The notes below the pieces were generated by a model. It saw only the letters and a program-made list of their open reading frames with translations. It ran no database searches and was not told the origin of the DNA. Below, piece after piece: positions 16,278 to 25,431 of a stretch of DNA of 64,000 nt. The position numbers and the translations under genes are program-made. This DNA is from Lacibacter luteus (GTDB lineage Bacteria > Bacteroidota > Bacteroidia > Chitinophagales > Chitinophagaceae): NCBI RefSeq assembly GCF_004118265.1, contig NZ_SDHW01000002.1, forward strand, positions 248,001 through 312,000. Reading direction: 5' to 3'. Every line of letters begins with the position of its first letter. Within the stretch, counting starts at the first letter, position 1.

Positions 16278-19200
16278 ATGATGAAACGATTGTTATGCAT
16301 TGTACTAACGATGCTTTCTTTGTATGCATTTAAAGCAGCAGCACAGGCGCCAGCTTTACCCACAAAAGGGTTACTTACCGAAACCATTCTAACAAACAAA
16401 AGCTTTACCAACGGAACGCAGACCGATACTGTTTTAAAACAATATCCGCTATCGGCAGCGTACACCCTGGAAGTAATAGCCAAAGTAAATGCTGCTACAG
16501 GCAGAGGGCTCGATCTTGAAGCACGTAACAGTTCGCTTAATGGTTTTCGTCTTTCGCTGGATGGTTCTAATTTAAAATGGACCGCTCCGCTTACTTCAGC
16601 AAACGCCTTAACATTATCACCTGCAGCACAGGATTACACTATTCGTATTGCGGTGAAAAATGATTCGGCACATATTTATCAGAACGGAGCCTATATTCAA
16701 TCGCAACCGCTTACGGCAATAAAAGATATTGCGAATGGCGTGGAAACCGATGGTCTTTCAGGCACCGTTGCCGGCCCAACGCTTGTACCAACATGGGCAG
16801 GCACAACGGGTAATTACACAGGCAAACCCAGCGACTATGGTTGGGGTTACACAGGAACCAGCAACACAACACTGTTTGCAACAGCAAATTCCACCACAGC
16901 AGGTTCATCACGTTATTTAGATGTAACAGCAAGTTCCAATGCACATACTTATGCAGGACTTGCTTACACCGGCCGTGTATTGTATGTACGTTGGGATGCG
17001 CCTGCTATTGAGAGCACGGTGTATTATTATCCGGTAACACTCGAAGCAAATACCACTTACGATTTTTCGATGCTCCATGCTTATGTAAACAATGCAACAG
17101 GCGCAAGAACAATCACTGCAGGTATTGGCAAAACAACCGATGTGGCAGGCAGGTACGCAACACATGTGTTCAACACAAGCGGAACAGCGGATCTTAAAAG
17201 AGAAAGCTTTGTGTTTACTTCACAGGAAGCAGGAACGTATTATTTAACCTTTACCGGCGATTATGGTTTGTATTCAATAGCTGAATTATCGCTCAACAAA
17301 AATCTCCCTTCATCGTTTATTCCCAACTGGGCAGGTATTGCACCCAACACAGCAGGCAGACCAAGCGATTACAGCTGGCGATACCATGGCACAACGAACA
17401 CAACTTTGTTTTCTACAGCAAACTCTACCACTGCGGGCACTTCCCGTTATATGGATGTAAATGCATCTTCGGGTGGTAACCTGCATACACTTAACGGTGC
17501 AACGTACACAGGTCGTTTGTTGTTTGTGCGTTGGGATGGAAGTTCTATTCAAAACACCGTGTATCGTTATCCTGTTTTGCTGGAAGCAAATACAACGTAT
17601 AATTTTTCAATGTTGCATGCATACATCACAAATGCTACGGGTGCAAGAACAATGACAATGGGAATTGGAAAAGATACCAGTGTTGCCGGTCGTTTTGCAA
17701 CAAAAGTATTTACAACAACTGGCACAAGGGCACTAAAAAAAGAAGACTTTGCCTTTACATCGCAGGAAGCAGGTGTTTACTGGCTTACATTAACAGGTAA
17801 CTGGGGATTGTTTTCCATTGGAGAATTGGCAATAAATAAGATTGATGTAAAACCACGTTTTATTTTTGGTAAGAACTATAACAACGGTGCTGTAGATATG
17901 CAAATCAGCTCCGTTACGTATGAAGATGGCGCTTATGCTCCTGAAACAATTGTAACAGGTACTGTACAAACAACAAATGTAACAGGTACTACTGCATGGT
18001 ACTTACCAAACTTCAATACCAACTTTGTTGTTGCAGGTAAAACTGAATTACACTTAACAGGCGATTATTCACCATTGGTTAATTCAACAGTTGCATTAAA
18101 CTCAAACGACGCCTGGTTATTCTTTGATAACATCAAACCATCAACCGTAAAAGCTAACTGGCTTGATAAAGTAACGATCAACGGTGTATCTGCAAACAAC
18201 AACCCCGGTGTGCGTGTTGCCATTTATAAAAACGGAACAGTTGTAATACCAAACGGTGCACTTACTTCGCAAGCTGCACTGGAAGTATTTAAAGAACAGA
18301 ATCTTGAAGGCGATACAAGAACATTTGAAATTGAAACTTATCACAACAATCTTGGTGAGTATAACAACAGCATCCGTTCGTTTAAACTGCATCGTGGTTA
18401 CATGGCAACGTTTGCCAACAATGCAGATGGATCGGGTTACAGCCGGGTATTTATTGCCAACGACAGCGATCTTGTTGTAAATGCAATGCCTGCCGGTTTG
18501 GATACAACAGTTTCTTTTATTCGTGTATTCCGTTGGGACTGGATCAGTAAAAAAGGAAAAGCAGGTTGGTCGCCTGCAAAAGTTGGCGCTACCTGGTATT
18601 ACGATTGGAATATCGGCGGCGGCGCATCAAGCGATTATGATTATGCCATCATTCGTCAAAACGGTGGATGGCCTTCGTTCACCGATATCAACAACAAGAA
18701 AAACGTTAATCATCTATTGGGCTTTAACGAACCCGATCGTCCCGATCAGGCAAACATGACCGTTCAGCAAACTGTTGCACAATGGCCGGAATTAATGAAA
18801 TCGGGTTTGCGTGTTGGTTCGCCTGCACCTGCAAATCCTGAGAGCAGTTGGATAACCGATTTCCTTGCTAAAACAGACTCACTCAACTATCGTGTGGATT
18901 ATGTTGCCATCCATTGTTACTGGGGCGGACAAACACCTGCACAATGGTATTCCCGTTTAAGAAATATTTACAACAGGGTAAAGCGTCCGTTGTGGATTAC
19001 CGAGTGGAACAATGGTGCCAACTGGACCACCGAAACATGGCCTGCAGAAACCGATGCACAATTGCAAAAACAACTAAGCGATATTAAAGGCATTTTGCAG
19101 GTACTCGATACTGCATCGTTTATTGAACGTTATGCGATTTACGATTGGGTGGAAAATAAACGTGCAATGGTATTGGCCGATACGTTAACGCCTGCCGGTA

Positions 19201-21866
19201 AATATTACTATGCTAACAAATCCGACTTCGCCTTCAACCCGAAAACAGCATTTGTACACAACTTTAAAGTTGTTGCGCCGCCGTTAAGCAGCAGCATTAA
19301 CAGCGATGACTATTTTAAAGTAACACTCAGCTTTAAAGATCTTAATGCAGAATTGGGTTCGAAATATATACTTGAAAGAAAAGTTGATTTAGTTGATGCT
19401 GATTTTCTTCCCGTAAATGAATTCACCGGTTATGCAAACGCCAGCACATTAAGTTTTGTAGATGATGTGTACGATAAAGCAACTTATCGTGTAAAAGCAT
19501 TCGACTATAGCGGAACACAATTTGCTTACTCTGCATCGTTGGAAGTTAAGAGAGATGTTGCACCCGTTGCGCCAACAACCGTAACAGGCTTTGCACTTTC
19601 ATCTTCCATAGATTCTGTTAAATGGAATGCAGGCGCCAATGCACGTTCGTACAATGTAAAACGTTCGTTGAGTGCAAGTGGTCCTTTTGAAATTGTTGCT
19701 GCACGCACAACACAACTTTCGCTGGAAGATAAAAACCTGCAACCCTCTACTACGTATTACTATGTGATTACTTCCTTAAACTCTGCAGGTGAAAGCGAAA
19801 ATTCAGCTGTACTGGAAATCAGAACAAAAGATCTTGTGGCACCTGAATCAGTGTTAAATCCGCATATTGCCGGTGGTGATGGTAAGATCATACTCACATG
19901 GGATTTCCAATACGATGCGAAGTATAACATTACAAGAGCATCAACCGCAAATGGTTCTTATGAAACCATTGCTACAGATGTTGATTCAACACGCTTTGAA
20001 GATGAGCGTACAAACGGAACAACATGGTATTATAAAGTTATTGCACAAAATGCAGCAGGCAACAGTCCGGAAACTGCAGTGTTATCTGCTAAGCCAATGT
20101 TGGGTCGTCATGCATTCATCAGCTTTAACGAAAACACAGGAACATTTGCAGAAGATGTGTGGGGAGGCTATCAAGGTACTTTAGCTGAAACGGCAACCTG
20201 GACCACAGGAAAAACAAACAGTGCTGCACAGTTTACAGGCGCTGCTACTTCATACGCATCACTTGCCTATGCACCTGTGAATACGTTGAATGATTTCACC
20301 GTTGCCACATGGGTAAAAATGGATGCAGTTTCTACCTGGATGCGCATCTTCGATTTTGGAACAGGCACATCAAAATATATGTTCCTTACACCACAGTCGG
20401 GAGTAACAAGTGGCAAATCGAATCTGCGTTTTGCGATTAAGAACGGAAGCACAGAACAACAAGTTAACTATGCACATACCTGGCAACTGAATACATGGAC
20501 GCATATTGCTGTTACACTTGCAGGCACAACTGCTACCATGTATGTAGATGGTGTGGAAGTGGCAAGCAACACGAACTTCAGTATCAAACCGTCCGATCTT
20601 GGCATTACCAATAAAAACTATATCGGCAAATCGCAGTACAACGATCCGATGTTGAGAGGAGCGGTTGATGAATTTAAAATTTTCAACCATGCATTAACAG
20701 CGGCAAAAATTGCAGATGCAATGAAGGAAGAACAAGCCATCACGTTTGCAGCAATGCCTCCTATACAAATTGGCGCTGGCGATACTGATGCAGGTGCAAC
20801 TGCAACATCGGGGCTGCCGGTAAACTATCACAGTTCTAACAGCAACGTGGCAGTTATTGTAAATGGGTTGGTGCAGATTGTTGGTGCAGGTACAACTGTT
20901 ATTACTGCTTCGCAACCGGGTAATGAACAATATGCGGCTGCCATTTCTGTTGCGCAAACATTAACTGTAAACAAATTGTTTTATGTTGATGTAGATGGCG
21001 ATGGATTTGGTTCCAGTACAACTGCATGGTTTGCGGTAGCTACAGCACCAAATGGTTATGCTGACAATCGTCTCGATTGCGATGACAGCAAAATACTTTA
21101 TACCGATGCGGATGGCGATGGTTTAGGTGCAGGCAATCCTGCTGCATGTGGTGTTACTAATAACACTGATTGTGATGATACGAATCCAATTGCAGTTACT
21201 GCAAGTATACCTGATGTGTATGCAATGAACCCTGCAGTAGATGCGAAGAACACGATCTATATCGGCTATGGCCCAACTTCGCTTACCATTACTGTGCAAC
21301 CACAAGGCGGCACAGCACCTTACACTTATCGTTGGAACACAGGCGAAACAACACAAGCGAAAACAGTAAGCAGCGGCGGCACCTATACTGTAACTGTTAC
21401 CGATGTAAAAGGATGCACTGTTACCGTTTCAGCTGTTATCAGAACATTGAATGTAGAATGTGGCAATAACAGCGATAAGGTAATGATCTGCCACAACGGT
21501 TCTTCTATTTGTGTTGCAGCCTCGTCTGTAGACAGCCATTTAAAACACGGCGATAAGTTGGGTGCCTGTGATGCAGAACCTGTAACAGCAAGAAACATCA
21601 ATGAAGAACAGCAAGTACCTGCTGTTGCAAAACTTTCAGTTTACCCCAACCCGGTTAGCGATCAACTGCGGATTATCTTACCGGCACAGGTAACGTTTGC
21701 CGCATTGCGTTTGTATAATGCAAACGGTGCGTTGGTATTTACAGGATCACTTGTAAGCACTAACAATCTTGTTTCTGTAAAACAATTGCCAGCAGGCATG
21801 TACTACTATCATGTACAATCAGCCGATGGTAAATTGATTGGCACCGGCAAACTGGTGAAACAATAA
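16278..21866 (+). CDS. Giant secreted GH128-type glycoside hydrolase with T9SS sorting domain
   Basis: 1862 residues from ATG 16278; the frame upstream opens at a TTG and is ignored. Order: signal peptide (1-24); beta-sandwich-like part (about 58-145); two homologous domains of about 170 residues (170-341 and 348-520); a beta-rich linker; a glycosyl-hydrolase core (about 745-988) with GFNEPDRP (acid/base Glu818) and WITEWNNG (nucleophile Glu909); two FN3 domains (1096-1275); LamG/concanavalin-like (1275-1480); Ig-like; a Ca-binding MopE/TSP3-like DxDGDG part; a SprB-like PxGGTAPYTYRWNTGET repeat; and a C-terminal YPNPVSDQL sorting domain ending GTGKLVKQ. GH128 enzymes cut beta-1,3-glucans. 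The protein should be exported by Sec and then the type IX system. Confidence 0.85.
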   Translation: MMKRLLCIVLTMLSLYAFKAAAQAPALPTKGLLTETILTNKSFTNGTQTDTVLKQYPLSAAYTLEVIAKVNAATGRGLDLEARNSSLNGFRLSLDGSNLKWTAPLTSANALTLSPAAQDYTIRIAVKNDSAHIYQNGAYIQSQPLTAIKDIANGVETDGLSGTVAGPTLVPTWAGTTGNYTGKPSDYGWGYTGTSNTTLFATANSTTAGSSRYLDVTASSNAHTYAGLAYTGRVLYVRWDAPAIESTVYYYPVTLEANTTYDFSMLHAYVNNATGARTITAGIGKTTDVAGRYATHVFNTSGTADLKRESFVFTSQEAGTYYLTFTGDYGLYSIAELSLNKNLPSSFIPNWAGIAPNTAGRPSDYSWRYHGTTNTTLFSTANSTTAGTSRYMDVNASSGGNLHTLNGATYTGRLLFVRWDGSSIQNTVYRYPVLLEANTTYNFSMLHAYITNATGARTMTMGIGKDTSVAGRFATKVFTTTGTRALKKEDFAFTSQEAGVYWLTLTGNWGLFSIGELAINKIDVKPRFIFGKNYNNGAVDMQISSVTYEDGAYAPETIVTGTVQTTNVTGTTAWYLPNFNTNFVVAGKTELHLTGDYSPLVNSTVALNSNDAWLFFDNIKPSTVKANWLDKVTINGVSANNNPGVRVAIYKNGTVVIPNGALTSQAALEVFKEQNLEGDTRTFEIETYHNNLGEYNNSIRSFKLHRGYMATFANNADGSGYSRVFIANDSDLVVNAMPAGLDTTVSFIRVFRWDWISKKGKAGWSPAKVGATWYYDWNIGGGASSDYDYAIIRQNGGWPSFTDINNKKNVNHLLGFNEPDRPDQANMTVQQTVAQWPELMKSGLRVGSPAPANPESSWITDFLAKTDSLNYRVDYVAIHCYWGGQTPAQWYSRLRNIYNRVKRPLWITEWNNGANWTTETWPAETDAQLQKQLSDIKGILQVLDTASFIERYAIYDWVENKRAMVLADTLTPAGKYYYANKSDFAFNPKTAFVHNFKVVAPPLSSSINSDDYFKVTLSFKDLNAELGSKYILERKVDLVDADFLPVNEFTGYANASTLSFVDDVYDKATYRVKAFDYSGTQFAYSASLEVKRDVAPVAPTTVTGFALSSSIDSVKWNAGANARSYNVKRSLSASGPFEIVAARTTQLSLEDKNLQPSTTYYYVITSLNSAGESENSAVLEIRTKDLVAPESVLNPHIAGGDGKIILTWDFQYDAKYNITRASTANGSYETIATDVDSTRFEDERTNGTTWYYKVIAQNAAGNSPETAVLSAKPMLGRHAFISFNENTGTFAEDVWGGYQGTLAETATWTTGKTNSAAQFTGAATSYASLAYAPVNTLNDFTVATWVKMDAVSTWMRIFDFGTGTSKYMFLTPQSGVTSGKSNLRFAIKNGSTEQQVNYAHTWQLNTWTHIAVTLAGTTATMYVDGVEVASNTNFSIKPSDLGITNKNYIGKSQYNDPMLRGAVDEFKIFNHALTAAKIADAMKEEQAITFAAMPPIQIGAGDTDAGATATSGLPVNYHSSNSNVAVIVNGLVQIVGAGTTVITASQPGNEQYAAAISVAQTLTVNKLFYVDVDGDGFGSSTTAWFAVATAPNGYADNRLDCDDSKILYTDADGDGLGAGNPAACGVTNNTDCDDTNPIAVTASIPDVYAMNPAVDAKNTIYIGYGPTSLTITVQPQGGTAPYTYRWNTGETTQAKTVSSGGTYTVTVTDVKGCTVTVSAVIRTLNVECGNNSDKVMICHNGSSICVAASSVDSHLKHGDKLGACDAEPVTARNINEEQQVPAVAKLSVYPNPVSDQLRIILPAQVTFAALRLYNANGALVFTGSLVSTNNLVSVKQLPAGMYYYHVQSADGKLIGTGKLVKQ

Positions 21867-21889
21867 ACATTCATATAGCAATAATCATT

Positions 21890-21916
21890 GCCCCCTGTTT
21901 TTACAGGGGGCTTTTT
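21890..21916 (+). terminator. Rho-independent terminator after the glycoside hydrolase gene
   Basis: 8-bp stem GCCCCCTG / CAGGGGGC with a 6-base loop and a TTTTTG tail. The right arm overlaps the last codons of the convergent ABC-F gene. Confidence 0.85.
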
Positions 21917-23514
21917 GTTTTACATCCTTGCAATGTGATCGTTCGCTCAATGGCAATTTCTTTCAGAAAGTATTCATCATGTGATACAACTAACAACGTT
22001 CCTTTGTATTGATTCAACGCCATTGTAAGTATAGAAATACTTTGCAGATCGAGGTTATTGGTTGGTTCATCCAACACGATCAGGTCAGGTGATTGATATC
22101 TCACAGTAAGGCAGCACAACATCAGCCGCATGCGTTCACCACCACTGAGGCTGCTGCAACGCTTCTCCCAATCGTCCTTCGTAAACAGGAAGCGATTTAA
22201 ACGGCTTTTCAATTCATGTTCCTGCAAAGCGGAAGTATTATATTGCTGTAGTTGCTGATATACCGTAAGCTGATTGCTTATGAGTGAATAATCCTGGTCG
22301 ATATAAACAGCGTTGAATATCGATCTGTACACAGAACCACGAGTTGGTTCAAGTTTTTCCAATATTATTTTCAGCAAACTTGTTTTACCGGAACCATTCG
22401 ATCCACGCAAAGCAATTCGTTCGCCACTATTGATGAACACATCAAGATCGTTGGCCCAAAGGAATTGCTTTTCGTAGGTGTGATTAATAGTTGTTGCCGC
22501 AAACAACCGCTTTCCATTGTGCAAGCCGGAATCATCAAAACCAAAACGCATCTGCGAAAAGTCAGGCAATTCATTTCGCAAGTTTTGTAACTCGTCTTTT
22601 ATGTTGCCAATCTTTCCGTCATGTACGGCTTTCAGTTTGGACGTACTCTTCTCCGCATTGTTCCGCAACGTGTTCATGGCAATTGTTGGAATGCCTGCTT
22701 TTTCCTGTTTGCCTTTTCCTCGTGCATTTAATTTTTGTTGACGTTCGATTGATTCCTGTTCTTTCTCTTTTGCTTTGCGAAGTGCTTTCTCCTTGCTCTT
22801 CACATCATCAAGCAAAGCTTCCGTTTCCAGCGTCTTTTGTTCAAGATAAAAATCATAATTACCGCCGTACAAGCTGATACCTTTTCTGCTGAGTTCTGCA
22901 ACGGTATGAATACAGTTTAACAATGTGCGGTCGTGACTCACCAGCAAGATGGTTGCCTTTGATGAACGGATATAATGATATAATACTTCACGCCCTGCTG
23001 TATCAAGATGATTACTTGGTTCATCCAAAAGAATAAACGAAGGCTGATGAATATGAATGCCTGCAAGAAAGACTTTTGTTTTTTGTCCTCCACTTAAACT
23101 GCTCATCGGCAAATTGAGATCCAACTCTTGCAATTGCCAATAACGAAGCGCTTCTGCACAACGTTCTTCAATGGTCCAGTCGTCATTCAATAATTGCAAC
23201 TGTTGTTCCGATACGTCGCCTTTAAGAATAGCATGTAAAGCGTTCAGCTTAACATCAACCTGCAATGCTTCAGCAACACGAAGATGGTTATACTGTCCAA
23301 AGATCTGCGGAATAGAATAAGGTTTTTCAATTAACTGTATCAATCCATCAGTAACGGGAAGATCGCCTGCAATAAGTTTGAGCAACGTTGATTTACCACT
23401 TCCATTGGCGCCTATCAAAGCAATCTTGTCTCCGGCACTAATGCTGAGTTGCAGGTTTTGAAATAAAACTTCTTTATCGGGATGAGTATAACTAAGGTTC
23501 TTAAGAATCAACAT
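21901..23514 (-). CDS. ABC-F family ATPase
   Basis: 537 residues from ATG 23514 (a TTG start at 23541 is less likely). Two ABC domains in one chain and no membrane part, as in ABC-F proteins. First domain: Walker A IGANGSGKST and signature SLSGGQKTKV. Second: Walker A GSNGSGKTS, signature SLSGGERMRL, Walker B LIVLDEPTNNLDL. The domains are joined by a highly charged helical linker rich in Lys/Glu (roughly residues 230-300), the P-site interaction motif region. ABC-F proteins bind the ribosomal E site and aid translation or protect against antibiotics; which applies here is not decidable. It is monocistronic, convergent with the glycoside hydrolase. Confidence 0.92.
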   Translation of the reverse strand: MLILKNLSYTHPDKEVLFQNLQLSISAGDKIALIGANGSGKSTLLKLIAGDLPVTDGLIQLIEKPYSIPQIFGQYNHLRVAEALQVDVKLNALHAILKGDVSEQQLQLLNDDWTIEERCAEALRYWQLQELDLNLPMSSLSGGQKTKVFLAGIHIHQPSFILLDEPSNHLDTAGREVLYHYIRSSKATILLVSHDRTLLNCIHTVAELSRKGISLYGGNYDFYLEQKTLETEALLDDVKSKEKALRKAKEKEQESIERQQKLNARGKGKQEKAGIPTIAMNTLRNNAEKSTSKLKAVHDGKIGNIKDELQNLRNELPDFSQMRFGFDDSGLHNGKRLFAATTINHTYEKQFLWANDLDVFINSGERIALRGSNGSGKTSLLKIILEKLEPTRGSVYRSIFNAVYIDQDYSLISNQLTVYQQLQQYNTSALQEHELKSRLNRFLFTKDDWEKRCSSLSGGERMRLMLCCLTVRYQSPDLIVLDEPTNNLDLQSISILTMALNQYKGTLLVVSHDEYFLKEIAIERTITLQGCKTKSPL

Positions 23515-23667
23515 GTATTTCTTTTTGGATGATGAGAACAATGTGAACGATGGTCGTTCGCATTTATATCCGTTAAAAAGAAATTACAGTTTCATTGATT
23601 CGTTTTTCGTGAAGAAGAATGCAAAGATAGATTTTTTACAAAGTAAATCCATTCTTTATTTTGCAGC

Positions 23668-24252
23668 ATGGCATCAGCATTATCTGTTCAACATCAACTT
23701 CCGTTAAAAGATGCATTGTTTGTATTTGCACTTGAGTCGGAAGCGGCAGAAGAGTTTACTGATTGTAACACACTCATCACCGGTATTGGTAAAGTAAGTG
23801 CAGCGTATGCACTCACCAAAAACATTGCACAACATAAACCGGCCATGATCATTAATCTTGGTTCAGCAGGGAGTAATATATTCAGTAAGGGTGAAATTGT
23901 TTGCTGTACAACATTCATTCAACGTGATATGGATGTGCGTGGACTTGGTTTTCAACTCTACGAAACACCACTCAGCGGCATTGATCCGTTGTTGCAATAT
24001 GGCTTGCAGATAAATGGCTTACCGCAAGGCATTTGTGGTACGGGCGATAGTTTTGAAATGAATCATGCTGTTACCGATTATACCGTAGTGGAGATGGAAG
24101 CCTATCCGCTTGCACTCATCGCCCAAAAAGAAAACATTCCTTTTCTCTGCTTAAAATATATTTCGGATGGAGCCGATGGTTCGGCTGCCGACGACTGGAA
24201 CGAGCTGGTGCATAAAGCGGCTGTTGCTTTTCGGAAGTTGTTGTTTGCTTAG
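23668..24252 (+). CDS. Nucleoside phosphorylase / MTA-SAH nucleosidase-like protein
   Basis: 194 residues from ATG 23668, preceded by TATTTTG four bases earlier. Family features: TGIGKVSAAYALT near the start, INLGSAGS, VVEMEAYPLALIA with the ribose-binding Met-Glu, and KYISDGADGSAADDW with the purine-binding Asp. It is shorter than MtnN (about 230), missing part of the N-terminal strand. It could release adenine from methylthioadenosine or S-adenosylhomocysteine, or act on another nucleoside. Its TAG stop is the first three bases of a palindromic repeat (24250-24314), so the repeat supplies the end of the gene. Confidence 0.75.
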   Translation: MASALSVQHQLPLKDALFVFALESEAAEEFTDCNTLITGIGKVSAAYALTKNIAQHKPAMIINLGSAGSNIFSKGEIVCCTTFIQRDMDVRGLGFQLYETPLSGIDPLLQYGLQINGLPQGICGTGDSFEMNHAVTDYTVVEMEAYPLALIAQKENIPFLCLKYISDGADGSAADDWNELVHKAAVAFRKLLFA

Positions 24253-24314
24253 GTATGCCATACCTATGGCACACCGACAAATAGTATGCAACTTCTGCAG
24301 GTATGGCATACCTA
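24250..24314. repeat. Palindromic dispersed repeat, copy 1
   Basis: 65 bases: a hairpin GGTATGCCAT-ACCT-ATGGCACACC (one mismatch in the stem), then CGACAA, a variable middle, and a closing palindrome GGTATGGCATACC. The same plan is found at 40775-40840. No transposase is nearby, so it resembles a REP or miniature element. Confidence 0.8.
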
Positions 24315-24343
24315 ACAAAAAGCCCCTGTAAGAATACAAGGGC
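24315..24343 (-). terminator. Rho-independent terminator on the minus strand
   Basis: Read on the minus strand: GCCCTTGTA-TTCT-TACAGGGGC (9 bp with one U-G pair), then TTTTTGTT. It closes the possible structured RNA or 3' region of the 109-residue gene. Confidence 0.7.
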
Positions 24344-24464
24344 GTGGTTCCAAAAACTATATACTAGGATGCTTTTTTAGTGCCGGGCAAGGTTGTTCGT
24401 CGCAGGTTTCCTGTTTTATACAGCAACGCTACGCCCCAATGAACAAGGGCCCGGACTTAGTCTA
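24318..24464 (-). ncRNA. Possible structured RNA, unassigned
   Basis: About 147 bases between the stop of a small minus-strand gene and a minus-strand terminator. On that strand CCGGGC and TTGTTC near 24440-24454 can pair with GAACAA and GCCCGG near 24382-24400. An inner hairpin ACAGG-AAA-CCTG lies between. GGGGCGTAG could also pair with CCACGCCC next to the terminator. Length and long-rod shape would fit a 6S-type RNA, but I cannot confirm any family. No exact TAnnTTTG promoter was seen upstream, so it may be only a structured 3' UTR. Confidence 0.35.
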
Positions 24465-24794
24465 TTATTGCTGAAACAGTGCAAGCATAGACAGTGCCTG
24501 TTCTTCTGTATCAGCTTCATCAAGTAATTCTGTAAATCGTTTGATCTCTTTTCGGGAGAAGAGAAAATTTGTTCCTGCAGCAGGCGTTTGCACCACTACA
24601 CATTTGCAGTGATCGTTTGTGAGATGAAGACTGTCTTCATAATGCTGGTGAATCATCCGCTTAAACGAACGGAACTCCTGTTCTTCAAGCGTAATCATAA
24701 TGCATAAATAAGCCAGTTGGTAATGTCCGCATTCTTTACAACGTACAACATACCCGTCTTCACCAATGTATAATGTTTGAAAGTGGCAACTCAT
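24465..24794 (-). CDS. Small conserved-looking protein with Cys pairs, function unknown
   Basis: 109 residues. It begins MSCHFQTLYIGEDGYVVRC with a following CKECGHYQLAYLC, so residues 3-30 hold CxH and CxxC sets that could bind one metal ion. The middle has CKC, and the C-terminal part is a helical acidic tail (LLDEADTEEQALSML). The Cys pattern resembles a small zinc-ribbon protein seen across Bacteroidota (family memory only, possibly DUF6686). It ends with tandem stops TAA TAG, followed by the structured region 24318-24464. Confidence 0.65.
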   Translation of the reverse strand: MSCHFQTLYIGEDGYVVRCKECGHYQLAYLCIMITLEEQEFRSFKRMIHQHYEDSLHLTNDHCKCVVVQTPAAGTNFLFSRKEIKRFTELLDEADTEEQALSMLALFQQ

Positions 24795-24885
24795 AGTTGT
24801 ACAAACTTCGGTCGCATCGTTTTGCTTTGTTTACATGATTGGGAAAACGATTTACGCAAAAAGGAAACTGACGTTTCTTTAACAA

Positions 24886-24916
24886 AACAAAGGGTGAGCA
24901 ATGCTCACCCTTTGTT
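24886..24916. terminator. Long perfect hairpin terminator
   Basis: 14-bp perfect stem AACAAAGGGTGAGC / GCTCACCCTTTGTT with a 3-base loop AAT. It lies 15 bases past the stop of the 99-residue minus-strand gene. On the minus strand it is followed by TTTGTT, so it serves that gene. Confidence 0.75.
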
Positions 24917-24931
24917 GTTCGTACTCTTTAC

Positions 24932-25231
24932 TCATGCATAAGCATGTTCTGTTTCGCCAATGTACACATAGTGCGCAGGGTAAACGACCGGCCTTTCGTT
25001 CGTAAAGCCATTCTTTTCAAGCAATGGCACCAATGTTTTTGAAAATTCATCAAACGCTTCCTGCGATTCCCATACATCCACTACGCACCAGGCTCCTGGT
25101 TTTTCAAAACCAACATGCGAAATAATTCCCCTGGGATGTTCATGTCCTGCGGCTTTCAGGTCATCCCAAATCTGGTTGTATTGCCTTTCAGTACCTCCGG
25201 CAACATTGAACTCCACAACAATCTGTTTCAT
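24932..25231 (-). CDS. Small protein, probable dimeric alpha/beta-barrel (ABM-like)
   Basis: 99 residues. The pattern of a first strand (KQIVVEFNVAG), a helix (YNQIWDDLKAAG), strands with GIISHVGFEKPGAWCVVDVW, a second helix (SQEAFDEFSKTLVPLLEKNG) and a final strand (YPAHYVYIG) is that of dimeric ferredoxin-like proteins such as antibiotic-biosynthesis monooxygenases. Many of these have no demonstrated enzyme activity. It is monocistronic, with a strong terminator after it. Its upstream region (25232-25431) is shared with the divergent chromate-transporter gene. Confidence 0.65.
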   Translation of the reverse strand: MKQIVVEFNVAGGTERQYNQIWDDLKAAGHEHPRGIISHVGFEKPGAWCVVDVWESQEAFDEFSKTLVPLLEKNGFTNERPVVYPAHYVYIGETEHAYA

Positions 25232-25431
25232 GTTACTTGTTTTAAAAGGTGAAATGGTTGGGCCGGATCGTCAACATACCACGGAAAGGGTGTTCAGGGG
25301 GAGGAAATGCAAAGTTAGCATAGTACAGAAGTCATTTGCAAGTGAAAGTTATGCACCGCAACAATAAATCTACTTATCTTGTGGACTAATTAAACTGCAA
25401 ACATCTCCAACCAAAACAGTTGCAGCAGAAT

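Noticed and set aside
20694-20957. Minus-strand Cys-rich frame within the hydrolase gene
   Set aside because: Composition artefact of the low-complexity Thr/Ala-rich domain on the coding strand.
22491-22877. Plus-strand frame opposite the ABC-F gene
   Set aside because: Antisense of the charged linker; no promoter or domain.
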